Shown in pieces: positions 53,446-64,000 of a DNA stretch of 64,000 nucleotides. Both the position numbers and the translations under genes were made by a program. The first letter of the stretch is position 1. Each line of letters begins with the position of its first letter. The DNA comes from Thinopyrum elongatum (lineage: Eukaryota; Streptophyta; Magnoliopsida; Poales; Poaceae): the NCBI GenBank assembly GCA_011799875.1, contig CM022303.1, positions 218,828,255 to 218,892,254 of the forward strand, written 5' to 3'. The notes under the pieces are model-generated. The model was not told the DNA's origin and searched no databases. It saw only the letters and a list, made by a program, of their open reading frames with translations.

Positions 53446-56400
53446 CTAGATAATTACTCCCACTTTCAATATGTATCCAGATTGAGACTCTGAGTCATCT
53501 GGATCGGTGTAAAAGCTTGCATCGACGTAACCTTTTACGACAAATTCTTTTATCACCTCCATAACCGAGAAATATTTCCTTAGTCCTCTTAGGTAACTAA
53601 GGATAACTTTGACCGCTATCCAGTGATCTATCCCTGGATCACTATCGTACCTCCTTGCTAAACTCATAGCAAGGCACACAACTGGTCTGGTACATAGCAT
53701 GGCATTCTTTATAGAACCTATGACTAAGGCATAGGGAATGATTTTCATTCTCTTTCTATCTTCTGCCGGGGTCGGGTTTTGAGTCTTACTCTATTTTACA
53801 CCTTGTAACACAGGCAAGAACTCCTTCTTTGACTGATCCATTTTGAACTTCTTCAAAATCTTGTTAAGGTATGTGCTTTGTGAAAGTCCTATTAAGCGTC
53901 TCGATCTATCCCTATAGATCTTGATGCTCAATACTTAAGCAGCTTCACCGAGGTCCTTTTTATTGAAAAATTCTTATTCAAGTATCCTTTTATGCTATCC
54001 AGAAATTCTATATCATTTCCAATCAACAATATGTCATCCACATATAATATCAGAAATGCTACAGAGCTCCCACTCACTTTCTTGTAAATACAGGCTTCAC
54101 CGTAAGTCTGTATAAAACCATATGCTTTGATCACTTCATCAAAGCGTATATTCCAACTCCGAGATGCTTGCACCAGTCCATAGATGGATCGCTGGAGCTT
54201 GCACATTTTGTTAGCACCTTTAGGATTGACAAAACCTTCTGGTTGCATCATATACAACTTCTTCTTTAAGAATTCCATTAAGGAATGTAGTTTTGACATC
54301 CATTTGCCAGATTTCATAAAATGCGGCAATTGCTAACATGATTCGGACAGACTTAAGCATCGATACTAGTGAGAAAATCTCATCGTAGTCAACACCTTGA
54401 ACTTGTCGAAAACCTTTTGCGACAATTCGAGCTTTGTAGATAGAAACACTACTATCAGCGTCTGTCTTCCTCTTGAAGATCCATTTATTCTCAATGACTT
54501 GCCGATCATCGGGCAAGTCAACCAAAGTCCATACTATGTTCTCATACATGGATCCCATCTCAGATTTCATGGCCTCAAGCCATTTTGCGGAATCTGGGCT
54601 CATCATCGCTTCCTCATAGTTCGTAGGTTCGTCATGGTCAAGTAACATGACCTCCAGAACAGGATTACCGTACCACTCTGGTGCGGATCTTACTCTGGTT
54701 GACCTACGAGGTTCGGTAGTAACTTGATCTGAAGTTACATGATCATCATTATTAGCTTCCTCACTAATTGGTGTAGGAGTCACAGGAACTGATTTCTGTG
54801 ATGAACTACTTTCCAATAAGGGAGCAGGTACAGTTACCTCATCAAGTTCTACTTTCCTCCCACTCACTTCTTTCGAGAGAAACTCCTTCTCTAGAAAGGA
54901 TCCATTCTTAGCAACAAATATCTTGCCTTCGGATCTGTGATAGAAGGTGTGCCCAACAGTTTCTTTTGGGTATCCTATGAAGACGCACTTCTCCGATTTG
55001 GGTTCGAGCTTATCAGGCTAAAGCTTTTTCACATAAGCATCGCAACCCCAAACTTTAAGAAACGACAGCTTAGGTTTCTTGCCAAACCACAGTTCATACG
55101 GTGTCGTCTCAACGGATTTAGATGGTGCCCTATTAAACGTGAATGCAGCTGTCTCTAATGCATAATCCCAAAACAATAGTGGTAAATCTGTAAGAGACAT
55201 CATAGATCGCACCATATCTAATAAAGTACGGTTACGACGTTCGGACACACCATTACACTGTGGTGTTCCAGGTGGCGCGAGTTGCGAAACTATTCCACAT
55301 TTTTAAATGAAGACCAAAATTGTAACTCAAATATTTGCCTCCGTGATCAGATCGTAGAAACTTTATTTTCTTGTTACGATAATTTTCTACTTCACTCTGA
55401 AATTCTTTGAACTTTTCAAACGTTTCAGACTTGTGTTTCATTAAGTAGATATACCCATATCTGCTCAAATCATCTGTGAAGGTCAGAAAATAACGATACC
55501 CGCCGCGAGCCTCAATACTCATCGGACCGCATACATCGGTATGTATTATTTCCAATAAGTCCGTAGCTCGCTCCATTGTTCCGGAGAACGGAGTTTTAGT
55601 CATCTTGCCCATGAGGCATGGTTCGCAAGCATCAAATGATTCATAATCAAGTGATTCCAAAAGTCCATCGGTATGGAGTTTCTTCATGCGCTTTACACCA
55701 ATATGACCTAAACGGCAGTGCCATAGATAAGTTGCACTATCATTACTAACTTTGCATCTTTTGGCTTCAATATTATGAATATGTGTATCACTACGATCGA
55801 GATTCAATAAACCATTTACATTGGGTGTATGACCATAGAAGGTTTTTATTCATGTAAACAGAACAACAATTATTCTCTGACTTAAATGAATAACCGTATT
55901 GCAATAAACATGATCCAATCATATTCATGCTCAACGCAAACACCAAATAACATTTTTTTGCAATAAACATGATCCAAGCATATTCATGCTCAACGCAAAC
56001 ACCAAATAACATTTATTTAGGTTCAACACTAATCCCGAAAATAGAGGGAGTGTGCGATGGTGATCTTATCAACCTTGGAATCTCTTCCAACACACATCAT
56101 CACCTCGTCCTCAACTAGTCTCTGTTCATTTTGCAACTCCTGTTTCGAGTTACTAATGTTAGCAACTGAACCAGTATCAAATACCCAGGGGCTACTATGA
56201 ACACTAGTAAAATACACATCAATAACATGTATATCAAATATACCTTTGTTCACTTTGCCATCCTTCTTATCCGCCAAATACTTGGGGCAGTTCCGCTTCC
56301 AGTGACCAGTCCCTTTGCAGTAGAAGCACTCAGTTTCAGGCTTAGGTCCAGACTTGGGCTTCTTCCCGGGAGTAGCAACTTGCTTGCTATTCTGCTTGAA

Positions 56401-57080
56401 GTTCCCCTTCTTCCCTTTGCCCTTTTATTGAAACTAGTGGTCTTGTTAACCATCAACACTTGATGCTCTTTCTTGATTTCTACCTTCGTTGATTTCAGCA
56501 TCACGAAGAGCTCGGGAATCATTTTTGTCATCCCTTGCATATTATAGTTCATCACGAAGTTCTAGTAACTTGGTGATAGTGACTAGAGAATTCTGTCAAT
56601 TACTATCTTATCCGGAAGATTAACTCCCACTTGATTCAAGCAACTGTAGTACTCAGACATTCTGAGCACATGCTCACTGGTTGAGCTATTCTCCTCCATC
56701 TTGTAGGCAAAGTATTAGTCAGAGGTCTCATACCTCTCGACACGGGCATGAGTCTGAAATACCGATTTCAGCTCTTGGAACATCTCATATGCTCTGTAGC
56801 GTTCAAAATGTTTTTGAAGTCCCGGTTCTAAGCCGTAAATCATGGCGCACTAAACTATCAAGTAGTCATCATATCGAGCTTGCTACATGTTCATAACGTT
56901 TGCATCTGCTCCTGCAATAGGTCTGTCACCTAGCGATGCATCAAGGACATAATTCTTCTGTGCAGCAATGAGGATAATCCTCAGATCACGGAACCAGTCC
57001 GCATCATTGCTACTATCATCTTTCAACTTAGTTTTCTCAAGGAACATATTAAAATTCAAAGGAACAGTAGCACGGGCCAT
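53446..57080 (-). pseudogene. Ty1-copia gag-pol, Angela-like, frameshifted
   Basis: Minus-strand pieces in order: gag start (MARATVPLNFNMFLEKTKL, 57080-56883), zinc-knuckle region (56555-56250), protease (WVFDTGSVANISNSK, 56277-56029), GAG-pre-integrase and integrase (YLWHCRLGHIGVKRMKKLH, IHTDVCGPMSIEARGGY, LRSDHGGKYLS, 55807-55253; FGKKPKLSFLKVWGCDAYV, 55248-55018), RT (WKNKWIFKRKTD-like at 54867-54220; ILYVDDILLIGND in 54329-53928) and RNase H (MSLARRYDSDPG, 53748-53446). Stops and frame changes separate them. Order gag-PR-IN-RT-RH identifies copia. Confidence 0.9.
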
Positions 57081-57648
57081 TGATCTACAACAACATAGAC
57101 ATGCAAAATACTATCAGGTACTAAGTTCATGATAAATTAAAGTTCAATTAATCATATTACTTAAGAACTCCCACTTAGATAGACATCCCTCTAATCATCT
57201 AAGTGATCACGTGATCCAAATCAACTAAACCATGTCCGATCATCACGTGAGATGGAGTAGTTTTCAATGGTGAACATCACTATGTTGATCATATCTACTA
57301 TATGATTCACGCTCGACCTTTCGGTCTCAGTGTTCCGAGGCCATATCTGCATATGGTAGGCTCGTCAAGTTTAACCCGAGTATTCTGCGTGTGCAAAACT
57401 GGCTTGCACCCGTTGTATGTGAACGTAGAGCTTATCACACCCGATCATCACGTGGTGTCTCGGCACGACGAACTGTAGCAACGGTGCATACTCAGGGAGA
57501 ACACTTGTACCTTGAAATTTAGTGAGAGATCATCTTATAATGCTACCATCGTACTAAGCAAAATAAGATGCATAATAGGATTAACATCACATGCAATTCA
57601 ATATGTGACATGATATGGCCATCATCATCTTGTGCTCTTGATTGCCAT
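57081..57648 (-). other. Copia leader up to the gypsy insertion
   Basis: Non-coding sequence upstream of the copia gag start, interrupted at about 57648 by the gypsy LTR. The copia 5' LTR should lie beyond the gypsy element, outside the window. Confidence 0.6.
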
Positions 57649-58502
57649 TGTTGGTGTACTAAGTATTGGGCCACTAGTACCCCGTACTTGTGCACGGGCA
57701 GTTGTAGCCATCCTCGTGGCAAGGCTTGTCGGGGAACAGTTCGAGGTTGATTCAAGCCATCAAAGAAATCATCAAGTCAGAGATCTGAGGATCAGCAGAT
57801 AAGAAGAGCTGGAATCCGAAGGCCAGCTTCCCTGGCAAGATCTTGCCGGGGTGGCCTGCGGAGCCCGGCAAAGCTTGGCGCCCGGCAAGGCTTGACGCCC
57901 GGCAAGGCTTGGTGCCCGACGAGCTTCGGCGCCCGGCAAGGTTTGGTTGCTGTGCCACTGCTCTAGCACAACGACAAACCCGACATTCTGGGTCCTTCCT
58001 TGGACGCGTGGCGACGCGCCAATGGAAGAGAGCTTAAGCGATGCTGATGGGATGGCCCCTTTTTCCATCCCTAAGAAAGTGAGGACACCTAAACGGACAC
58101 CTCATGGTGCATTAAATGCGTTTGTCCTAATCCGTCAGGGCTTAGGTATGATACCCTGTAGCTACTTTACACCTCAATGTATGTACATTTTGCCACTGTG
58201 GTGTCCCCTTTGAGCGTATAAAAGGAGGCCCAAGGCAACTGCTACAGGGGAGGAGAACTTCTGGCCCATTCTGCATGCGTAGCTGCTCTTTGAATGTACT
58301 GTTCACAGCGAGCGCTCCTGAAGGTTGGGCTCAAGAACATTAATAAGAACACAGGGCAGGAGTAGGGTTTTACGCTGATCAGCGGCCCGAACCTGGGTAA
58401 AAACTTCCCGCGTCGATCGTTGGTTCTGCTCTTTGCATATACCTCTCCCCTCGCCGAATCGTAAAGGGGTCCCTTGGATCCCATAGGTGTCGTACCCCGA
58501 CA
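57649..58502 (+). mobile_element. 5' LTR of the second gypsy element
   Basis: Starts TGTTGGTGTACTAAG and ends gtcgtaccccgaca (imperfect terminal TGTTGG/CCGACA). It contains a TATA box (gcgtataaaagg, about 58215) and cggcccgaacctgggtaaa. It is followed by tctttggcacgccaggtagg, the usual primer-site region of grass gypsy elements. The short string ggcaagg with cccggc recurs in the LTR and throughout the element. The left end is inferred from the LTR end pattern. Confidence 0.75.
58216..58223 (+). promoter_or_regulatory. Gypsy LTR TATA box
   Basis: gTATAAAAgg in the 5' LTR, about 290 bp before its end. Confidence 0.55.
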
Positions 58503-58580
58503 TCTTTGGCACGCCAGGTAGGGGGATTGAAGGTTGCGTGAACCTGATCTAGTGATCGGCGCCTCAGTTTCTTCATCATC

Positions 58581-61349
58581 ATGCCGCCCAAGAAGAAGAG
58601 CGCCGCGATGGCACAACCGTCCACGTCCGTTTTGCCTACGCCTTCGCGTACGGGCGACGGCGTGGGTGCAAAAGGAAGAGGATTAGAACCCCCACGGCGT
58701 TCTGGTGATCTGAGCCAGGCGAGCGGCATCGTTCGCAGTGGCAGTGGTAACCTGCATGCCACTGGATCTAGAGACAGCGCTGTGTTGCCTACGGGTGGCA
58801 CAACGAATTCCAGAGATCGGAGGGCGCCTGCTGGAGCTTCCGCGCCGACGCAAGCCTCACGACCTACCCAGGCCGTGCACGATGAGCGACGTCATGGCGC
58901 TGGTGGTTCAGGGCGTCCCCATGAAAAGATTTCTGCGCATCGATCCCAAGATGCGCGGGACCAGCATGCACACCGAGCTGCTGGCGGGGGTGGCGCGCGG
59001 TCGCGTGATCGTGGTGGTGCTCCTTCTAATATGGTTAGGAGTCAGAGCACCTCACGTACCTCGCACCTGTCGCCGCCGCCTACGCCAGCGGAAGCCTTGG
59101 CACGTGCGCAGCTGCTCCTCGATTTTCCTCCTGCCCCAGAGAAGATGGAGGACTGGCGAGCTACTATCCAGAGCCTTATCGGCTTCGCCAACAAAGATGG
59201 ACCGCAAGAGGAAGGGCCCTCGCAGCGAAGGCCCATCGATCCGGCGCGAGCCGACGTGGAGAAAACCGGAGGTGGTGCAACCACAGTGCACTCCCCTCCG
59301 CGACACCAGCGGCGGCCCACAACCCAGCAGGTCGACCGCCGTGAAGAAGTTTCCACGGCGTCATCCGACCCACGGATGCGCCGCGATCAGCGTCAACTTC
59401 TCCAGGAACGAGGCAAGGAGGACGCTCGAACTACCATCGAGCGGCGACGGGAAGCGCGCTATCAATCTGATAAGCGCGCGGGGCCGGCTGTCGACGAGCC
59501 TGCGCCAGGGGACGTAGGAGACTTGCCTTATGAGGTAGGGACTCCAACGTTTACCCGTGAGCTGCGGCAAGTCCAGTGGCCCAATTCCCGAACCTTTAAG
59601 CCGGAGGTCCCGGAGAAATATGACGGTAAGACCCATCCCTCGGAGTTCCTGAGCATCTACACCATTGCGGTGCAGGCTGCCGGGGGCCGAGATGACAAGA
59701 TACTTGCCAACTACTTCCCGTTGGTGCTCAAACCCAACGTCAGGTCGTGGTTGATGCATCTGCCGGAGAATTCTATTTCTTCCTGGTCAGATCTGTGCCA
59801 TCAGTTTGTTGGCGCCTTTGTCGGAGGCCACCAAGCTCCTGGTCAAGAGAGTGATTTGCATATCATCCCTCAGAAGGAGGGCGAGTCACTGCGCAAGTTT
59901 ATGCAGAGGTTCAGCCGGGTGCAGTACAATATTCCTGACGTTCGCCCTGCCGCTGTCATTAGCGCGTTTCACCAGAACGTGCGTAACCGCAGAATGCGGG
60001 AAGAGCTGGCAATGAACAAAGTCAGGAGTATTGCCGAGCTTTACGCTCTAGCCGATAAATGCGCTCGAGCTGAAGAAGGGAGGAAACTCCCTGGCGAGGC
60101 TGTTGGCACGGCGGGCGAATCCAAAGAAGAAGATGCCGCGGCCCCGTCAAGGAAAGGCCGGCGGCGGAACAGGAAACGCGGAGGCAAGGCCGTGCTTGCT
60201 ATCGAGGAATCTGACAACCCCGGCGCCGCTAAGAAGTCCAAGGTTGGTGACCCCGGCAAGGATCTTGCCGGGTGCCCTTCCTGTCAGGCCTTGGCGGCTG
60301 TCGACAAGTCGGAAAACTCCGGCAAGCAGTATTGCAAGATCCATCGCACCAAGGGCCACGATCTCCAGAACTGCCGGCAAGTTGAACAGCTTGCCGAGAA
60401 ACAGAGGGCCGAATATGAGAGGCGAGATAAGGAGAAGGCCCAAGATGGTGCTGACGGATCCGGCAAGAAGCGCGGTGGCCGAGGGGGGCGCCGCGGCAAG
60501 GCCAAGCAACAAAAGGATAGGCCCGCTCGGGGCCGAGACAAAGAAGAAGATGAAGAGAAGACCACATTTATCACCCCATGTGGTACGTATTGTTTTATAC
60601 GAATGCCTTTCGGGTTGAAAAGTGCTGGTTCGACATTTGCGAGAGCAATCCAAATTGGTTTTGAGCCTCAACTCCATAAAAATATGGAGGCGTATATGGA
60701 TGATATAGTGGTCAAAACCAAAGACAAAGCGACACTCATTCAAGATTTAGAAGAAACATTTGTAAATCTACGCAAGATCAACTTGAAGCTCAATCCTGAG
60801 AGGTGCGTGTTTGGTGTTCCTTCCGACAAGCTCCTCGGATTCTTTGTACCTTGCCGGGGAATCAAAGCGAACCCCGACAAGATCAAAGCTATTGAGAAAA
60901 TTGAAGCGCCGAGACGCGTCAAAGATGTGCGTCGTCTTGCCGGCTGTGTTGCTGCTCTAAGCAGGTTTATTTCCAAATCTGCTGAGCGCGCCCTGCCCTT
61001 CTTCAAAATTTTGAAGAAGGCAGGTCCAATGAAATGGACTCCGGAGGCGGAGGCTGCGCTGCAAGATTTGAAGAAATACCTTTCCTCTCCGCCGACGCTA
61101 GTCGCGCCTAAACCACAAGAGCTGTTGCAGCTGTATCTGGCAGCAACAAATCAAGTGGTTAGTGCTGTGCTAGTGGCGCAGAGAGAGGCTGATGAGGAAG
61201 CAACACCAGTGGCAGGACCGCCAGGTGACGCGGCAAGATCTTCCCCGGCAAGGGTTGATCCCGGCAAGACAGGATCTGTGCAAACAGAAGAACCAGTGCA
61301 GAAGAAGAAGGTGGTGCAACGCCCAGTTTATTTTGTTAGCTCTCTTTGA
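58581..61349 (+). pseudogene. Gypsy gag fused in frame to mid-RT (internal deletion)
   Basis: A 922-aa open frame. The first part (to about residue 330) is low-complexity and basic; the Retrotrans_gag domain follows (FKPEVPEKYDGKTHPSEFLS, NYFPLVLKPNVRSWLMHLPE, IPQKEGESLRKFMQRFSRV), then a Lys/Arg-rich tail with CKIHRTKGHDLQNC. At about residue 655-662 (60545-60568) the sequence passes directly into RT (EEKTTFITPCGTYCFIRMPF), with YMDD at 60693-60704 (residue 705). Protease and the N-terminal part of RT are missing, yet the frame is kept. The frame ends in a TGA at 61349, inside the first RNase H region (PVYFVSSL). Confidence 0.9.
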
Positions 61350-63560
61350 CAAGGAGCTAGGTCAAGATATTCTGGTGTGCAGAAGTTGCTTTTCGGCCTT
61401 CTTATGGCCTCAAGGAAGCTGCGCCATTATTTTCAAGCACATGAAATCACCGTCGTCACTCGCTTTCCGTTGCAACGGATTTTGCAAAATCCAGAAGCAA
61501 CCGGCAGGATCGTGGAGTGGGTGTTGGAGTTGTCGAGCTTTGGCCTCAAGTTTGAAAGCACTTCGACGATTTAGAGCAGGGCCTTGGCGGAGTTCATTGC
61601 GGAGTGGACCCCAACGCCAGACGAAGAGACTCAGGAAACAACTCTTCCCGGCAAGGAAATCGATCGACAATGGGTTATGTACTTTGACGGGGCTTTCTCG
61701 CTGCAAGGCGGCGGTGCTGGTGTGCTGCTTGTCGCACCCACCGGAGAGCACCTCAAGTACATAGTCCAAATGCATTTTCCCCGGGAGAGTTCGACCAACA
61801 ACACTGCAGAATACGAGGGTTTGCTTGCCGGTCTCAGGATCGCGGCAGACCTTGGTATCAAAAAGCTCGTCATCAAAGGCGATTCACAACTTGTCGTCAT
61901 GCAAGTTAACAAGAGTTATCAAAGTCCATTGATGCAAGCCTACGTGGATGAAGTGAGGAAAATAGAAGAGCGCTTTGACGGTCTGCAAATGGAGCACGTT
62001 CCTCGTGCCGAGAACAGTGTTGCTGACGACCTGTCAAAGCGTGCCGCCCTCAAGTTGCCTATGGAACCAGGAACTTTTGTGCTCCAATTGACTCAACCAT
62101 CCGTGGCGCCGTCGATGCGGCAAGAAAAGAGAAGAAAGTTGAACTCTGGCCAGTACTTCCCGGTAGAGCTCCCCGGAGCCGCCGGCAAGGAAGTTGCCGG
62201 GATCGACATGCCTGCCGGGGAACAACAGGCTCCGGCAGGGCCTCAGGCCCTTGCTGTCGAGACAAACGTTCCCCCGGCGGAGGAGATGCCTTTAGTCCTA
62301 GCTGTCGAGCCTCAGGCTCCAGCATGGGCGCAGCACATTGTCCATTTCCTTCAGACAGGAGAACTCCCGGAGGAACAGGAAGAAGAAGAAAGAGTAGCCC
62401 GTCGGTCTGTTATGTACAAGTTCGTCGGTGACGTCCTGTACAGAAAGAGACCAAACGGTGTGAAATTGAAGTGCATTCCTCGGGAGGATGGGCTAGAGCT
62501 GTTGGCAGAGATACATGGAGGCATATGTGGTTCTCACATAGGATCAAGAGCACTTGCCGGGAAAGCATTCCGGCAAGGTTTCTTTTGGCCCACCGCTCTC
62601 CAGGATGCAACTGCACTAGTCACCAAGTGTGAAGCATGCCAGTTTCATTCGAAGAAATCACATCAACCAGCTCAAGCTCTTCAGACAATCCCTCTCTCCT
62701 GGCCATTTTCGGTCTGGGGGCTCGACATACTGGGCCCTTTCCCCCGTGCTACCGGGGGCTTTGAGTACTTGTACATTGCTATCGACAAGTCCACAAAGTG
62801 GCCGGAGGTGGAAGCAGTGAGGAAGGTGACAGCACAATCAGCCATTAAGTTCTTTAAAGGGATAGTTTGCCGTTTCGGTGTACCCAACAGGATCATCACC
62901 GACAACGGCACGCAGTTCACAAGTCGCACCTTCATGCAGTACGTCCAAGACTTTGGCGGCAAGATTTGTTTTGCCTCTGTTGCTCACCCAAGAAGCAACG
63001 GCCAAGCAGAAAGGGCTAATGCTGAAGTGCTGCGCGGTCTTAGGACCAGGACTTTTGATAGACTGAGAAAGTGCGGAAGACGCTGGATTGATGAGTTACC
63101 GGCGGTTCTTTGGTCAATCAGAACGACACCAAATCGAGCCACCGGCCAGACGCCCTTCGCTCTGGTCTACGGAGCGGAAGCAGTTCTCCCCACGGAACTC
63201 ACGTATGGATCACCTCGAGTGCTCGCTTATGATGAGCTCGAGCAAGAGCAACTGCGGCAAGATGACGCTGTGCTCCTTGAGGAGATTCGTCTTCAGGCTG
63301 CTGTGCGAGCTGCATGCTACCAGTAAGCTTTGCGCCGCTACCATAGCCGCAAAGTTCATCCCCGAAGCCTTGAGGAAGGCGACCTTGTTCTTCGGTGGAT
63401 TCAGTCCGCCAAGAATTCAAACAAGTTGACGCCAAAGTGGGAAGGCCCTTATCGGGTAGTACGAGTCACCAGGCCCGGCGCTGTCCGCCTGGAGACCGAA
63501 GATGGCGTTCCAGTGAGCAATTCCTGGAATATCGAACATCTTCGTAAGTTCTACCCATAA
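61350..63560 (+). pseudogene. Gypsy RNase H and integrase, with stops
   Basis: After the TGA the RNase H tail is read in another frame (QKLLFGLLMASRKLRHYF, 61377-61574). Frame 61584-63326 encodes the second RNase H (WVMYFDGAFSLQGGGAGVLL, NNTAEYEGLLAGL) and integrase (IHGGICGSHIGSRALAGKAF, CEACQFHSKKS, WGLDILGPF, IITDNGTQFTS, HPRSNGQAERANAE). An in-frame TAA at 63324-63326 interrupts the C-terminus, which then continues (LRRYHSRKVHPRSLEEGDLV) to LRKFYP at 63560. The dual RNase H places it in the Tat lineage, as for the element at 1-3252, but the two are clearly different families. Confidence 0.92.
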
Positions 63561-64000
63561 GGCACGGTTGCCGGGGGCTCCCGGCAACCACCCTTTTGTA
63601 CAAGTCTTGCCGGCAAGGCATGTGATCATTTGTACAAAGCCAGGCGCACACCCTGAGCGCAGATGAATAAACTTAAGTGTTGTACATTCCCTTATTGATT
63701 CCCATGTTCATATTTATATATGCATGTTTGTCTAAGATGTTGTATGACACCTACTCCCGGTAAGTTCTAACGAACCGCCAAGGTTTCATATCTTTATTTT
63801 CTCTTCTTTCTTTTTAAAAGACAGAAGGATTCCTCGCGTGCACATTTGCCGGAGGGGGAAGGGGGATATGAGTACCAGTTGGCGACGTTCGGAATCGACG
63901 CTTGCCGGAGGAAGGACAGTGACAGAAAGCTAAGTTCTAAAAACTTAGAGCAAGTTTCTTTTATTACAAAGTTATTTCCTTGGACGATTCCGACTCTTGT
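63561..64000 (+). other. Gypsy sequence downstream of pol, to window end
   Basis: Non-coding, with recurrent gccgg words (ttgccggggg, cttgccggagg). The element continues beyond the window. Confidence 0.6.

Noticed and set aside
1..64000. CRISPR arrays, operons, bacterial-type elements, tRNA or rRNA genes
   Set aside because: Nothing of the kind was seen; gene structure and repeats are those of a plant nuclear chromosome. The only tRNA-like sequence is the SINE head at 20548.

Overview
The window is nuclear DNA of a grass, almost certainly Triticeae (wheat, Aegilops or a close relative). This rests on an Angela-type copia LTR, Tat-lineage gypsy elements, Stowaway MITEs opening CTCCCTCCG, a tRNA-derived SINE, and intron-rich plant genes with GC-rich first exons. 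Four host genes, all on the minus strand, lie scattered through nested transposons. All splice sites and boundaries were read by eye from the sequence; family names rest on motifs and memory, not on searches.

Layout. 1-10822: a Ty3/gypsy Tat-type element (pol, an antisense gene downstream of pol, and an LTR part split by a Helitron-like insertion). 10823-15128: A-rich transposon remnants with a minus-strand zinc-knuckle ORF and an LTR fragment. 16108-18061: a small gene-like ORF start interrupted by a 5'-truncated, 5'-inverted LINE with a 15-bp target duplication. 18704-19548: intact CURT1-type thylakoid curvature gene, 5 exons, 154 aa. 20.0-24.9 kb: a SINE with 17-bp target duplication, a 27-bp minisatellite, a Stowaway, a second Helitron-like element whose related empty site lies in the same window, and a 353-bp tandem duplication. 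25141-29591: intact CCR4-like deadenylase gene, 13 exons, 450 aa, with a Harbinger-type element in intron 1. 31.3-35.0 kb: a hairpin-plus-TG tandem array.

35302-42765: the most unusual part is an endogenous pararetrovirus (Caulimoviridae, badnavirus/tungrovirus-like) read on the minus strand. It has two small ORFs, a polyprotein remnant with movement-protein, coat-protein and Cys-rich zinc-finger regions, and a viroplasmin/transactivator-like ORF. No protease, reverse transcriptase or RNase H is visible. It is bracketed by two nearly identical direct repeats of about 1.26 kb holding promoter and leader, and sits in an AT-dinucleotide tract.

43498-44566: a double-domain PMEI/invertase-inhibitor gene with a frameshift. 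45105-46268: two Mutator-type elements in tandem at the same 9-bp target. 47253-50602: intact TGA-class bZIP gene, 10 exons, 448 aa. 51452-57648: minus-strand Angela-like copia element, broken. 57649-64000: a gypsy element of the Tat lineage inserted in that copia element, with gag fused in frame to mid-RT.

The host genes are functionally unrelated (thylakoid shape, mRNA decay, inhibitor of cell-wall or sugar enzymes, transcription factor) and do not form a cluster.
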